Source: Bacillus_BD oryzisoli (lineage in GTDB: Bacteria; Bacillota; Bacilli; Bacillales; Cytobacillaceae). Taken from it: 64,000 bases of DNA. This document shows positions 8,394 to 16,884 of the stretch, in pieces (position 1 is the first letter of the stretch; each line of letters begins with the position of its first letter). The stretch is taken from NCBI RefSeq assembly GCF_036670025.1, contig NZ_CP137640.1:2390001-2454000 (forward strand), read 5' to 3'. A program made the translations under genes and the position numbers. The notes under the pieces are model-generated. The model ran no database searches. It was not told where the DNA came from and worked only from the letters and a program-made list of their open reading frames with translations.

Positions 8394-9872
8394 TTACTTT
8401 TTAATGTTTATTAACGCACGATAGGCATTTGCCTCTCCGGATCCAAAGAGGGCGTCTTGTCCAGGTTTACCGTAGTCATAGGCTGTTTGTTTGATTAGGG
8501 CCGTTATTTGTGATGGTTTCATTTCAGGATTTGCTGCTTTAATCACTCCAGCAATACCTGCTACTTGTGGAGTCGCCATAGAAGTTCCCATGGTATAATC
8601 ATAGCCTGGATAAGGAGAAATATAAGAATCTAAGTAGGTTGGCCATGTATTAAAGATCATGTAGAATGGATTGGCTGCTTCAGGGTCCTGTGTTTGAGCG
8701 TATTTAGAACCAAAGTCTCCGCCAGGTGCCGCTACATCAATCGCGCTGTTTCCATAGTTTGAATAGAAAGCGAGTTCATCTGTCGACCATTGTGTTGAAG
8801 CAGAAACATTAATGACTCCCGGAAGCTGTGCAGGTACCGCAGTAGCTGGTCCTTTTACTTTTATTCCGTAAGGTTCATATATCGTATTTAAAAATGTAGT
8901 CACTGCTTTTTTGTCATCTAAATTCAAACTTTCATTCCCACTGCCAGCAACCACTGTTACATCATTTTGCACAGCATATCGAATGGCTCGTTTCCATAGT
9001 ACGGTTTCAGCAAATCCTTCAATCATCGTTTTCGTATTATAGTAGCGAAGAGACATATTAATCACATCTACGTCATCGTTTGCTGCTGTAATAATGGCCT
9101 CTATCACCCAAGATGGCAGTATTGCAGCTGATTCGGAAAAAGCAACTCGATAGGCGCGTATGCCCAAATCTGGCCCCACCCCTTTAACTTTTCCATTCGC
9201 TGCAATAATTCCCGCAACATTTGTACCATGTCCATTACGGTCCACAATATCATTTGGATCGCCTGTTTCTGATGCATCCATTCCAGCAGGTACGAAATTT
9301 CGTCCGCCAATGATATTATTTTTTAGATCCGGATGATTCGGATCGATTCCCGTATCAATGACCCCTACAACCGCTTTGTGAACCGTCTTCCCATCCTTGT
9401 CTTTGTATCCTCCAGTTTCTATTTCATAGGATTGACCTTCATTTGTAACCTTCTGGATATCCCATTGACCATCCCAGAAACTCTCCTGATTTATTTTATT
9501 GGTTGTGGTAGTTGTCTGTAGTTTTGGAAGGGTTAATGGTGTATGTTGAATAAAAGGATTTTCCTTATTTGCTGCTTCAATCGAAGGGTTATTCTTTATT
9601 TTTTCAAGAAAAGATGGCTGTTCTGACTGGACTTCAACTCCTCCTACCTCAGGAAGAATTTTTACAATCGTTCCGCCAGCCTGCTCGATTATTTCTCGAT
9701 AATCCTTAGGCAAACTATTTTTAAAGGCTATGACATAAAGGTTGTCCACCTTTATCTCTTGACTTGAAGATGGATTCTTTTCTATAGCTGCTTGAGCAGG
9801 TACACCGCTAACAGTTAATATTCCCATCCCCAATGAAACAGAAAGTAAAGTATGTAGAAATTTCTTTTTCAT
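8394..9872 (-). CDS. Secreted S8 subtilisin-like serine protease
   Basis: The pre-pro-protease has a signal peptide (KKKFLHTLLS..., VPAQAA), an I9-type propeptide (about residues 40-105, YVIAFKNSLPKDYREI) and a catalytic domain. The triad is visible: Asp in GVIDTGIDPNHP, His in NGHGTNVAGI, Ser in GTSMATPQVAG; the oxyanion Asn is in AGSGNESL. An insert of about 60 residues around LNTIYEPYGIKV lengthens the core compared with subtilisin. The frame opens at 9878, but GAGGAGA spaces best to the ATG at 9872. It is transcribed alone and has a terminator. Confidence 0.93.
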   Translation of the reverse strand: MKKKFLHTLLSVSLGMGILTVSGVPAQAAIEKNPSSSQEIKVDNLYVIAFKNSLPKDYREIIEQAGGTIVKILPEVGGVEVQSEQPSFLEKIKNNPSIEAANKENPFIQHTPLTLPKLQTTTTTNKINQESFWDGQWDIQKVTNEGQSYEIETGGYKDKDGKTVHKAVVGVIDTGIDPNHPDLKNNIIGGRNFVPAGMDASETGDPNDIVDRNGHGTNVAGIIAANGKVKGVGPDLGIRAYRVAFSESAAILPSWVIEAIITAANDDVDVINMSLRYYNTKTMIEGFAETVLWKRAIRYAVQNDVTVVAGSGNESLNLDDKKAVTTFLNTIYEPYGIKVKGPATAVPAQLPGVINVSASTQWSTDELAFYSNYGNSAIDVAAPGGDFGSKYAQTQDPEAANPFYMIFNTWPTYLDSYISPYPGYDYTMGTSMATPQVAGIAGVIKAANPEMKPSQITALIKQTAYDYGKPGQDALFGSGEANAYRALINIKK

Positions 9873-9997
9873 TATCATTCTCCTCGTATGATTTAATATG
9901 TATATATTAACATAATTCGGTATATTTACCTTATTTTTTCAATTAATTTACAGAATTTTTACAAATTAATCGCTGTTATGTCATTTAAACAGGTATC

Positions 9998-10021
9998 AAG
10001 GTGCCAGGCGCCATCCATTTT
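9998..10021. repeat. REP-like palindrome, family A
   Basis: AAGGTGCCAGGCGCC plus ATCCATTTT. It differs from the other copies by one base in the core. Confidence 0.75.
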
Positions 10022-10078
10022 CAGTGCAGTTTCTGTTGATTTTATGTAACATTCATACTTTACAGGCATGGGAAACTA

Positions 10079-10125
10079 ATAACATAAATGACCACCTTCA
10101 CATGTAAGGTGGTCATTTATGTTAT
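10079..10125. repeat. Perfect 20-bp inverted repeat
   Basis: Arms 10079-10098 and 10106-10125 are exactly complementary around CACATGT. There is no T-run after either side, so a simple terminator is unlikely. It could be an operator, a processing hairpin or the relic of a small mobile repeat. Confidence 0.7.
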
Positions 10126-10466
10126 AGTAAAATAGGACTATATTTTAAGTGGAAATATTAACGCTAACAAAAGCATAAGATAGCTAGAATCTTTTCATAA
10201 GTGCCAGGCTCTTAAAGTAATAACGTGGTAAACGATGGTTTATGAAAGATAACTGACGTTGAAAACAAATTAAAAAGTTTTACGTTAAAAGAATTAGGAT
10301 AGTACTTACAGACTAATTTGCCTAATACTTTTCACTTGTTTGGTCTTTTAGGTCGTTTATGAGTTTGAAATCTAAGGGTATCCCATTTTTGTAATACCCA
10401 AATCATTGAACTAGTTTATAATTTAAATTAGTTTGTAATCAAAATATAGAAAGGAAGGATTTAAGT

Positions 10467-10541
10467 TTGGAAAGAATTTTAGAAATAATCCAAAAGTATA
10501 AAGGTATCACATTAGAACAAATGATCTCAGAATATAAATAG
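10467..10541 (+). CDS. 24-codon ORF in frame with the next gene
   Basis: A TTG start follows AAGGAAGG with an ideal 8-base spacer and gives MERILEIIQKYKGITLEQMI and four more residues, ending in TAG. The next ORF begins with the very next codon (ATG at 10542) in the same frame and has no ribosome site. Either the TAG is a nonsense mutation in one gene of about 224 codons, or this is a leader peptide that couples translation. Confidence 0.45.
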   Translation: MERILEIIQKYKGITLEQMISEYK

Positions 10542-11141
10542 ATGTTTAATCAGCAATACGAAAGAACCGCCAGCTGGCATAAAGAGTATGAACAAAGAGT
10601 GGAAGAGCAAAACTGGGATGAAAATAAAAAAGTTGCAACTAAACGAGTAATAGAAATGATTAGAAATCGAGATGCTTATTTTACTGAGGAAGATACCAAT
10701 GATTTGGATTTGTTTACCGGGGGCATTGATACCATAGTTAAGACAAATAATATGATCAACAACTTCAAATCTAGCAAATTGGACCTTGTCTCCCTTTTTA
10801 ACGATATCAAAGCTCAAAATGAGGATTATCGCGTTATTCGAGATCATTTTGAAATGCCGCAAAATCTAAGAGGTCACTTTGTTCATCTCTATTCCATTGT
10901 GAAAAATATTCAATCTCCGGATAATTTTATCGTCTCCTATAAATTTGAGCGAAGCATCAATCAGCTAATTTTCGGAAAAAGATCAGAAGATGACTATTTA
11001 GATTTACAAGATACATATCGGAATTTCCCGAAAATAAACAACAATAAGGTTTTGACTTTTTATGTTTATACTGCAGTCATCTTGAACTTAATTGCAATTG
11101 ACATAAATGAGTTAAATCCTCCGTTAAAACAAAAAGAATAA
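10542..11141 (+). CDS. Unknown protein at the head of the McrBC operon
   Basis: The 199-residue protein is alpha-helical and charged (NWDENKKVATKRVIEMIRNR, FEMPQNLRGHFVHLYSIVKN). I recognise no family, catalytic motif or membrane segment. It ends 14 bases before mcrB and is probably co-transcribed. Its own ATG has no Shine-Dalgarno sequence, so expression depends on the upstream in-frame ORF. A regulatory or specificity role for the McrBC complex is possible, but only position supports it. Confidence 0.55.
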   Translation: MFNQQYERTASWHKEYEQRVEEQNWDENKKVATKRVIEMIRNRDAYFTEEDTNDLDLFTGGIDTIVKTNNMINNFKSSKLDLVSLFNDIKAQNEDYRVIRDHFEMPQNLRGHFVHLYSIVKNIQSPDNFIVSYKFERSINQLIFGKRSEDDYLDLQDTYRNFPKINNNKVLTFYVYTAVILNLIAIDINELNPPLKQKE

Positions 11142-11155
11142 AAAATCTAAAGAAA

Positions 11156-12727
11156 ATGATTTTTCAAATGGCAGACAGAAGCGAATCATTGAAACTAGAC
11201 TGTTCGCTGTTGTCCTTTCAATCAACTGCGTCGATTGCTGCAGTAGAGGAGAAGCTAAAACAGAATGAATTTGTTATCGGAGCCATTGAGACACCAAGTG
11301 TTAGCAAGAAGACTTTAGGATATCTGAAACAACCGAAATTATATATCTGTGACCTCTCCACAAAAGAGATTGAATGGACAGCCATCATTGATAGGATATT
11401 TCTAAACGAAGAAGATGTTCCAGTTCAAGCAGAAATCATTGATCTCCAGTCCGTTTCATCCAAAGGGGAAAAAATTTGGCTGAAAATGACCGGTCTATCA
11501 AAATTATCTCCGAGAATGATGCTCGATCAATTAGTACCTGTACATGGAACCCTTTCAAATCTGCCGAAGCAGGATGTCCATTTAGCGTTTACCAGTGACA
11601 CAGAGAAAGGAAAAATAAAAATTGAGAGGAACGAAACATTGGAGGAAAGTATTTTGCCAAATTATGAAAATGAAGATTTTGAAGTGACACCTAATTTAAT
11701 TTTATATGGACCGCCGGGCACAGGGAAAACTTATCAAGTGGCAGCTAAATCACTGGAAATCATCAATCATATGCCAGCGGAGGATTTGAAAGAGAAATTC
11801 CGCAGTTTCAAAGAACCATATAAAAACCTCCAACAAACGGGACAAATACGCTTTGTGACTTTCCACCAATCCTATTCCTATGAAGACTTTATTGAAGGCT
11901 TAAGATCAGACGGTCACTCTTCATTTGTTCCAACTGATGGAATTTTCAAACAAATGGTCATTGATGCTCTTTATGAGGGACTGCCCAATCTGATTAATAA
12001 ACTAGATTACGAAGAACGGAAAAGTAGAGTACTAGAGGCGCTTAAACAGAATCAAGAATTTCGATTCAACCAGAGCAAGCGATTTGTCATGATAATTGAC
12101 GAAATTAACCGTGCAAATATTTCCAAGGTGTTTGGAGAATTAATTACGTTATTGGAAGAAGATAAGAGGTTAACAAAAGAAAATGAAACAAGGGTCAAAC
12201 TGCCTTATTCTGGTGATACCTTTGTACTTCCTCCAAACCTTTTTATTATTGCCACCATGAATACTGCTGACCGTTCAATTGCGTTGATGGATACTGCACT
12301 ACGCCGTAGGTTTGAGTTTGAAGAAATTCTGCCGCAAGCTTCACTGCTCTCTACGATTGATGACATTGATTTGCCAACCCTGCTACATAGAATCAACCAG
12401 CGGATTGAAGTCTTATATAGTCGTGACCATATGATTGGTCATGCGTATTTCATTCACATCGAGACGATTGAAGACTTAATTGCAACGATGCAAAATAAAA
12501 TCATTCCATTGTTAAAAGAGTATTTTTATGATGATTGGGAGAAAATCGGTTTAGTGCTCGGCGGCATTGGAAAAAGTGAACAAGATTCTTTCATCATTTA
12601 TCAGGAACAAGTTGATGTTTCAGCTCTATTTAAACGAGCTTCCGGTTACACACCACTCGATTTGCCGGTAAGGTACCAGGTGAAATCCAATATTACAGCT
12701 GAAGATATTAAAGGGATTTATGAATAA
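11156..12727 (+). CDS. mcrB: McrB-type AAA+ GTPase, system 1
   Basis: The protein has 523 residues. The C-terminal AAA+ domain has Walker A GPPGTGKT (about 186-193), Walker B IIDEINRANISKVFGELI (about 313-330) and the McrB signature MNTADRS (about 368-374), then an arginine-rich ALRRRFEF. McrB hexamers hydrolyse GTP and translocate on DNA after binding modified cytosines. The N-terminal 170 residues should carry the DNA-reading domain, but I do not recognise its fold. Its TAA overlaps the mcrC ATG by one base (TAATG), implying translational coupling. The start has only a weak AAAGAAA upstream; ATG 11168 is an alternative. Confidence 0.92.
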   Translation: MIFQMADRSESLKLDCSLLSFQSTASIAAVEEKLKQNEFVIGAIETPSVSKKTLGYLKQPKLYICDLSTKEIEWTAIIDRIFLNEEDVPVQAEIIDLQSVSSKGEKIWLKMTGLSKLSPRMMLDQLVPVHGTLSNLPKQDVHLAFTSDTEKGKIKIERNETLEESILPNYENEDFEVTPNLILYGPPGTGKTYQVAAKSLEIINHMPAEDLKEKFRSFKEPYKNLQQTGQIRFVTFHQSYSYEDFIEGLRSDGHSSFVPTDGIFKQMVIDALYEGLPNLINKLDYEERKSRVLEALKQNQEFRFNQSKRFVMIIDEINRANISKVFGELITLLEEDKRLTKENETRVKLPYSGDTFVLPPNLFIIATMNTADRSIALMDTALRRRFEFEEILPQASLLSTIDDIDLPTLLHRINQRIEVLYSRDHMIGHAYFIHIETIEDLIATMQNKIIPLLKEYFYDDWEKIGLVLGGIGKSEQDSFIIYQEQVDVSALFKRASGYTPLDLPVRYQVKSNITAEDIKGIYE

Positions 12728-13971
12728 TGAAGACCATCACGTTACGCGAAGCCTTTGACTGGATTTATTTAGAGGAACAACTGACAAAGGTCGAATGGGA
12801 GCATTTGACTCAATTCCTTGAACAAAAATATAAAGGTGAAAATGTTGTAGAGTACGGTAACCGAAGGCTTCGATTCATCAACATGGTAGGTGTCATTCAG
12901 TTGAAAACCGTTCGAGTGGAGATTCTCCCTAAGCTCGACTTAGATCAGGAAGAAATGGTACTTAATCGCCGTGCTTTATTAAATATGCTTAGTCTAACAA
13001 AACAACTTCCCATCCAGTTGAATGACCGAACCTTAAGTCAGTTTGAAAACTTCGACCTGACTCATGTCTTGGCATTTTTATATATTACAGAACTATTTAA
13101 AGCAGTCAAGCGAGGACTTTACCGTAGCTATACAACAAAGTCAGAAAACATTAACCATTTAAAGGGGCGGCTGCTAGTCTCCCCGCATATCCGTAAAAAT
13201 GCCTTTACCTCGGTTCATGCTTTTTGCGAGTTTGATGAATTGTCCCCAAATGTACCGTTAAATCAAGTTTTAAAAGTGGCATTAAACATCATTTTTCCGT
13301 TTGTAAAGTATTCGGCATTAAAAACGCAAACATTCATGATTTTGGAAATGTTGGATGAGGTGGACGATTGTGCTCTAAACACTACGATGTTGGATCACAT
13401 TCAAATCAATCGGCAAAACCAGCATTTTGAACCTGTATTTCAGCTTGCCCTTGCAATTATCCGTTCTACAATGATGACCACGGGTGCCAACAGCCAAATT
13501 GCGTTTTCTTTTTTGTTCAAAATGAATGACTTGTACGAAGGCTATGTAGGTGAATGTTTAAAAAGAGTACTGGCACCAACTGGTTTGAAATTAGAATTAC
13601 AACACCGAGGCCGAAAATTATTAGTTGATATGAATACCGGTAGAGAAACGGTCCAGCTGAAACCAGACTTTGTTGTATCTAGGTGGGAAAAGGGGATTCC
13701 AGAGCCAATTGTTATTCTGGATACAAAGTGGAAAAATTTCCTTTACCGCTCACAGCCAAGCGATATTTACCAAATGTATGCCTACATTACCTCATATGAA
13801 ACGGCAGAGCGCTGTATCATTCTTTATCCCAAGGTTAATGAAAATTCTGTCTTTCCAAGGTGGAGGGTACCAGGTTCGTCTTCAGTCAAACAGATTGAAG
13901 TGCATACCATTCGTTTAGACAGAATAATGAATACCATCGAGGATCTTGAGAAAATATTGAAAAATTGTTAA
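12727..13971 (+). CDS. mcrC: McrC-type nuclease subunit, system 1
   Basis: The 414-residue partner of McrB has an N-terminal helical part that binds the McrB ring (INMVGVIQLKTVRVEILPKL is typical). The C-terminal PD-(D/E)XK core shows LKPDFVV (about 311-317) and VILDTKWKNF (about 329-338), giving Asp...Asp-X-Lys. It cleaves DNA between modified sites when McrB collides. It overlaps mcrB by one base. A symmetric hairpin follows it, so the operon may stop here. Confidence 0.92.
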   Translation: MKTITLREAFDWIYLEEQLTKVEWEHLTQFLEQKYKGENVVEYGNRRLRFINMVGVIQLKTVRVEILPKLDLDQEEMVLNRRALLNMLSLTKQLPIQLNDRTLSQFENFDLTHVLAFLYITELFKAVKRGLYRSYTTKSENINHLKGRLLVSPHIRKNAFTSVHAFCEFDELSPNVPLNQVLKVALNIIFPFVKYSALKTQTFMILEMLDEVDDCALNTTMLDHIQINRQNQHFEPVFQLALAIIRSTMMTTGANSQIAFSFLFKMNDLYEGYVGECLKRVLAPTGLKLELQHRGRKLLVDMNTGRETVQLKPDFVVSRWEKGIPEPIVILDTKWKNFLYRSQPSDIYQMYAYITSYETAERCIILYPKVNENSVFPRWRVPGSSSVKQIEVHTIRLDRIMNTIEDLEKILKNC

Positions 13972-13977
13972 CTTTTC

Positions 13978-14008
13978 AAAGGTGTACCAAAACTGGTACA
14001 CCTTTGTG
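13978..14008. terminator. Hairpin after mcrC
   Basis: AAAGGTGTACCA pairs perfectly with TGGTACACCTTT around AAAC. The T-run is short, so termination may be partial, leaving room for read-through into the nuclease-helicase genes. Confidence 0.6.
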
Positions 14009-14139
14009 TGTATAATAGTATTTATTAAAAGAAACTCATAAAAGGCTAAACAATCTTACATTTTGTAAAGTAATTGACAAATTTAAATAAAGTTATAAAT
14101 TGATGGGAAATGACCCAGAAAAAAGGAGGAGACCCTGTT

Positions 14140-16884
14140 ATGGACATCATTCTTGGCTTTTGGCTGGATTCTGCATCCTTTCCGGACGCACTAGGTGATA
14201 AAGAAGCATCCGAAGGAATAGTAGTAACAGGTTTTAAAGGATTGGTTGGTATTTTAGAAACACAGTTAGGACTAACTTCACCCCTGAACTCAGAAAATAT
14301 AAGAATAGCAGAGTGGCAGGAGTTGATTCGCAAATTAGATAATGATCATATGCCATTTTCTCAATCTTTCCACAAGGACTCGTGGAATACGGCAAGAGAA
14401 TTATTACGCCGGCGTGATGAATTAGTTATAGCTGGATGGGAACCCGCTATACCTGCAGGTGGAAGCAAATGGCTGGAAACGCTGCAAAAGCTGGAACTTG
14501 CCAATCTCAACAAAACATTGGGATTTTCCGATCGTGTTCGCGCTTTGCTAACGCACCTTAGAGCTGAAGTTTCGTTAAAGATTGAAAAGATTACGATTGT
14601 CGATGAAGATGTAACCTTATGGGATCCGTGGTCCATTCAGCTCATTGATCTATTAAAAGATCAAGGTGTACAAGTTATCAAAAGACCTGCCGATATGGAA
14701 ACAGGAAACCATGCAGAATCTTCGTCTGATTTATCCCTACTTCAATCTGTATTAGCAGGAGAAAACGGGTCCCAACAGGCTCAAGGCGATGGAAGCTTAC
14801 TTCTCGTTCGAGCCGAACAGGAATGGGATGCTGCAGACTTTTTAATTAGCTGGCTCCAAGAAAATGGCAATGAAGATACTGTCATCATTAAAGAAGAAGG
14901 ATCCGTGCTCCTCGATGAGTTCCTCCACAGACGAGGGGTGCCAGCTGCTGGAGTGGATGCTGCTTCTAAATGGAGAGCTGTTCTTCAAGTACTGCCATTA
15001 ACCATTGATACGTATTGGGAACCATTGAAGGTTAATCGAATGATGGAATTATTAACGATTCCAGGCTCGCCTATACCTGGACGGATTCGTTATAGATTGG
15101 CGAAAGAATTAGCTTCTACCCCAGGAATTGGCGGACCAAATTGGCTAAAGGCTATCAAGGATGGAATTAGAGACTATGAGGAACAATGGTCGGCTGAAAA
15201 TATCGATGAGCAAGAACTGAAAAAACGCCGAAAAAACTTAGAAGCCAAGCTAGATTTATGGGTAAACCATGATTATTACGATCCAAATGCTGGAATTCCA
15301 TTTGAGAAACTAGTTCAAATTTGTCAAAAGGTAAGCCAATGGGCTGCGATTAATTATCAAATGACAGATGATGTCATGTATGCTCAAGCCACAAAGGTTG
15401 CCCAAGAGGTCATTGAGGGAATAAAGACACTTGGTGTCAGTATAGTAAACCATTTACAAGTGGCTCGCATCCTTGATTCAGTTTTAGGAGAAGGTGTAAA
15501 GTTGTCCAACTATGGACAGGAGGCAGCGAAATGGCATGTGGTCTATCATCCTGGCCAAATTTTCGGCCAAGCAGACACCATCCTTTGGTGGGGATTCAAT
15601 AAAAACACGTCTGGGCCAAGTATCCGAACCTGGACATCAAATGAACGTACATGGTTAAGAGACCATGGAATTTATCTTACCGAAGACGATACACGCCGTC
15701 GCAGGGAAGCGGCTTCCTGGCAGCGTGCTGCCAGGTTAGCAAATCGCAGGCTAATTCTGATTGCCCCTGAAAAGGTAAAGGGGGCGGAAATACCTGTACA
15801 TCCTCTTTGGGATGAAATTCGTTTTGCTGTTGCCAAAGACAACCTAACAGAGAGAAAGATAACCGTCGATTCTGCTCAGCTGCGGAAACAACCAAGTTAT
15901 ATTTTATTTGGCGAAACCTTTGAACGAATGGAATTAACATCACGTAGAATTCCGGAACCAATTCGAACCTGGCAGGTTCCTGAAAATACCATCCTGCAGC
16001 GTGAAGAAGAGTCGGCCACTAGTTTTGAGACACTAATCGGTTGTCCATTAAAATGGACATTTAGGTATGTAGCCAATGTAAAACCTGGGAATGTTCTCTC
16101 GATTCCAAATGAATCAATCATTCTTGGTAATCTTGGACATATGGTACTGGAACAATTAATAACGGAAAAACCAAACTGGACCGAAGAAGAAGTTAGGGTA
16201 CGTGCAGGGGAATTGTTTGATCAGATGGTACCGTCGCTAGCGGCTACTCTGTTAGAACCTAAAAATGGAATTACTCGAAGTGAAACGAGAACTAGGTTAC
16301 AAAAGTCACTTATGCAATTTTTCAAAGTATTGAATCATGCTGGTATACAGATTGAACATACCGAAATAGAGATAGAAAAACCTTGGAATGAGAAGGTCAA
16401 GTTCAAAGGAAGATTAGACTTAGTTGGAAAATCCAAAACGGGCAAAAAGCTTCTCTTAGATGCAAAATGGTCCAAATGGCCGGGTAATTACAAAGCAAAG
16501 CTTGAAAATATATCCGTCCAGCTAGCTCTTTACCATTGGCTATTAGCCGACCAAGAAAAGGAAGAACTACCTGTAGCCTATTTTATGCTGAGGAATGGAG
16601 ATTTCTTCAGCAGACCACATGACGATTTTCCGATTGACTATCATGTTGAAGGTCCATCACTACTTGAGTCATATGATGTCCTTCGAAAAGCGGTAGAGGC
16701 TGCCTCCTCGCAGCTCTTCGCAGGGACTGTCATTGCGCCTGGTATACCGGCTAATGCAAATATAATGGAAGAAACCGCAGATGGTCAGAACCATAGTGAG
16801 GAATCATTTGTTTCAACAATAGATCCACCATGTTCTAACTGCGAATATCAGAATCTTTGTGGATTTAGGAGGGTGTCAAAATGA
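14140..16884 (+). CDS. AddB-like PD-(D/E)XK nuclease with iron-sulfur cysteines
   Basis: The 914-residue protein has a long, degenerate helicase-like N-terminal part (about 1-600) with no Walker A motif, then a Cas4/RecB-type nuclease domain. Four cysteines that would hold a 4Fe-4S cluster are visible: one in GCPLKWTFRY (about 634) and three in CSNCEYQNLC (about 900-909). The nuclease core reads FKGRLDLVG...LLLDAKWSKW (about 753-775), then QLALYHWLL. This is the architecture of AddB, but shorter than housekeeping AddB (about 1150). The frame opens at 14110, but AAAGGAGGAG at about 14123-14132 places the start at ATG 14140. The stop overlaps the next start by four bases (ATGA). The defence-island context suggests a phage-targeting or DNA-processing complex. 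Confidence 0.8.
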   Translation: MDIILGFWLDSASFPDALGDKEASEGIVVTGFKGLVGILETQLGLTSPLNSENIRIAEWQELIRKLDNDHMPFSQSFHKDSWNTARELLRRRDELVIAGWEPAIPAGGSKWLETLQKLELANLNKTLGFSDRVRALLTHLRAEVSLKIEKITIVDEDVTLWDPWSIQLIDLLKDQGVQVIKRPADMETGNHAESSSDLSLLQSVLAGENGSQQAQGDGSLLLVRAEQEWDAADFLISWLQENGNEDTVIIKEEGSVLLDEFLHRRGVPAAGVDAASKWRAVLQVLPLTIDTYWEPLKVNRMMELLTIPGSPIPGRIRYRLAKELASTPGIGGPNWLKAIKDGIRDYEEQWSAENIDEQELKKRRKNLEAKLDLWVNHDYYDPNAGIPFEKLVQICQKVSQWAAINYQMTDDVMYAQATKVAQEVIEGIKTLGVSIVNHLQVARILDSVLGEGVKLSNYGQEAAKWHVVYHPGQIFGQADTILWWGFNKNTSGPSIRTWTSNERTWLRDHGIYLTEDDTRRRREAASWQRAARLANRRLILIAPEKVKGAEIPVHPLWDEIRFAVAKDNLTERKITVDSAQLRKQPSYILFGETFERMELTSRRIPEPIRTWQVPENTILQREEESATSFETLIGCPLKWTFRYVANVKPGNVLSIPNESIILGNLGHMVLEQLITEKPNWTEEEVRVRAGELFDQMVPSLAATLLEPKNGITRSETRTRLQKSLMQFFKVLNHAGIQIEHTEIEIEKPWNEKVKFKGRLDLVGKSKTGKKLLLDAKWSKWPGNYKAKLENISVQLALYHWLLADQEKEELPVAYFMLRNGDFFSRPHDDFPIDYHVEGPSLLESYDVLRKAVEAASSQLFAGTVIAPGIPANANIMEETADGQNHSEESFVSTIDPPCSNCEYQNLCGFRRVSK

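Larger units (their letters stand above)
9879..10466. other. Gene-free stretch at the left edge of the defence island
   Basis: The stretch holds the subtilase upstream region, a family A repeat (9998-10021), a 20-bp perfect hairpin (10079-10125), a broken family A core (10199-10212) and a GGGTAT/ATACCC hairpin (10377-10401). No open frame is convincing. Confidence 0.5.

Noticed and set aside
10377..10401. GGGTAT/ATACCC hairpin as a riboswitch or attenuator of the McrBC operon
   Set aside because: The stem is only 6 bp with no T-run and no alternative structure; I could not support regulation.
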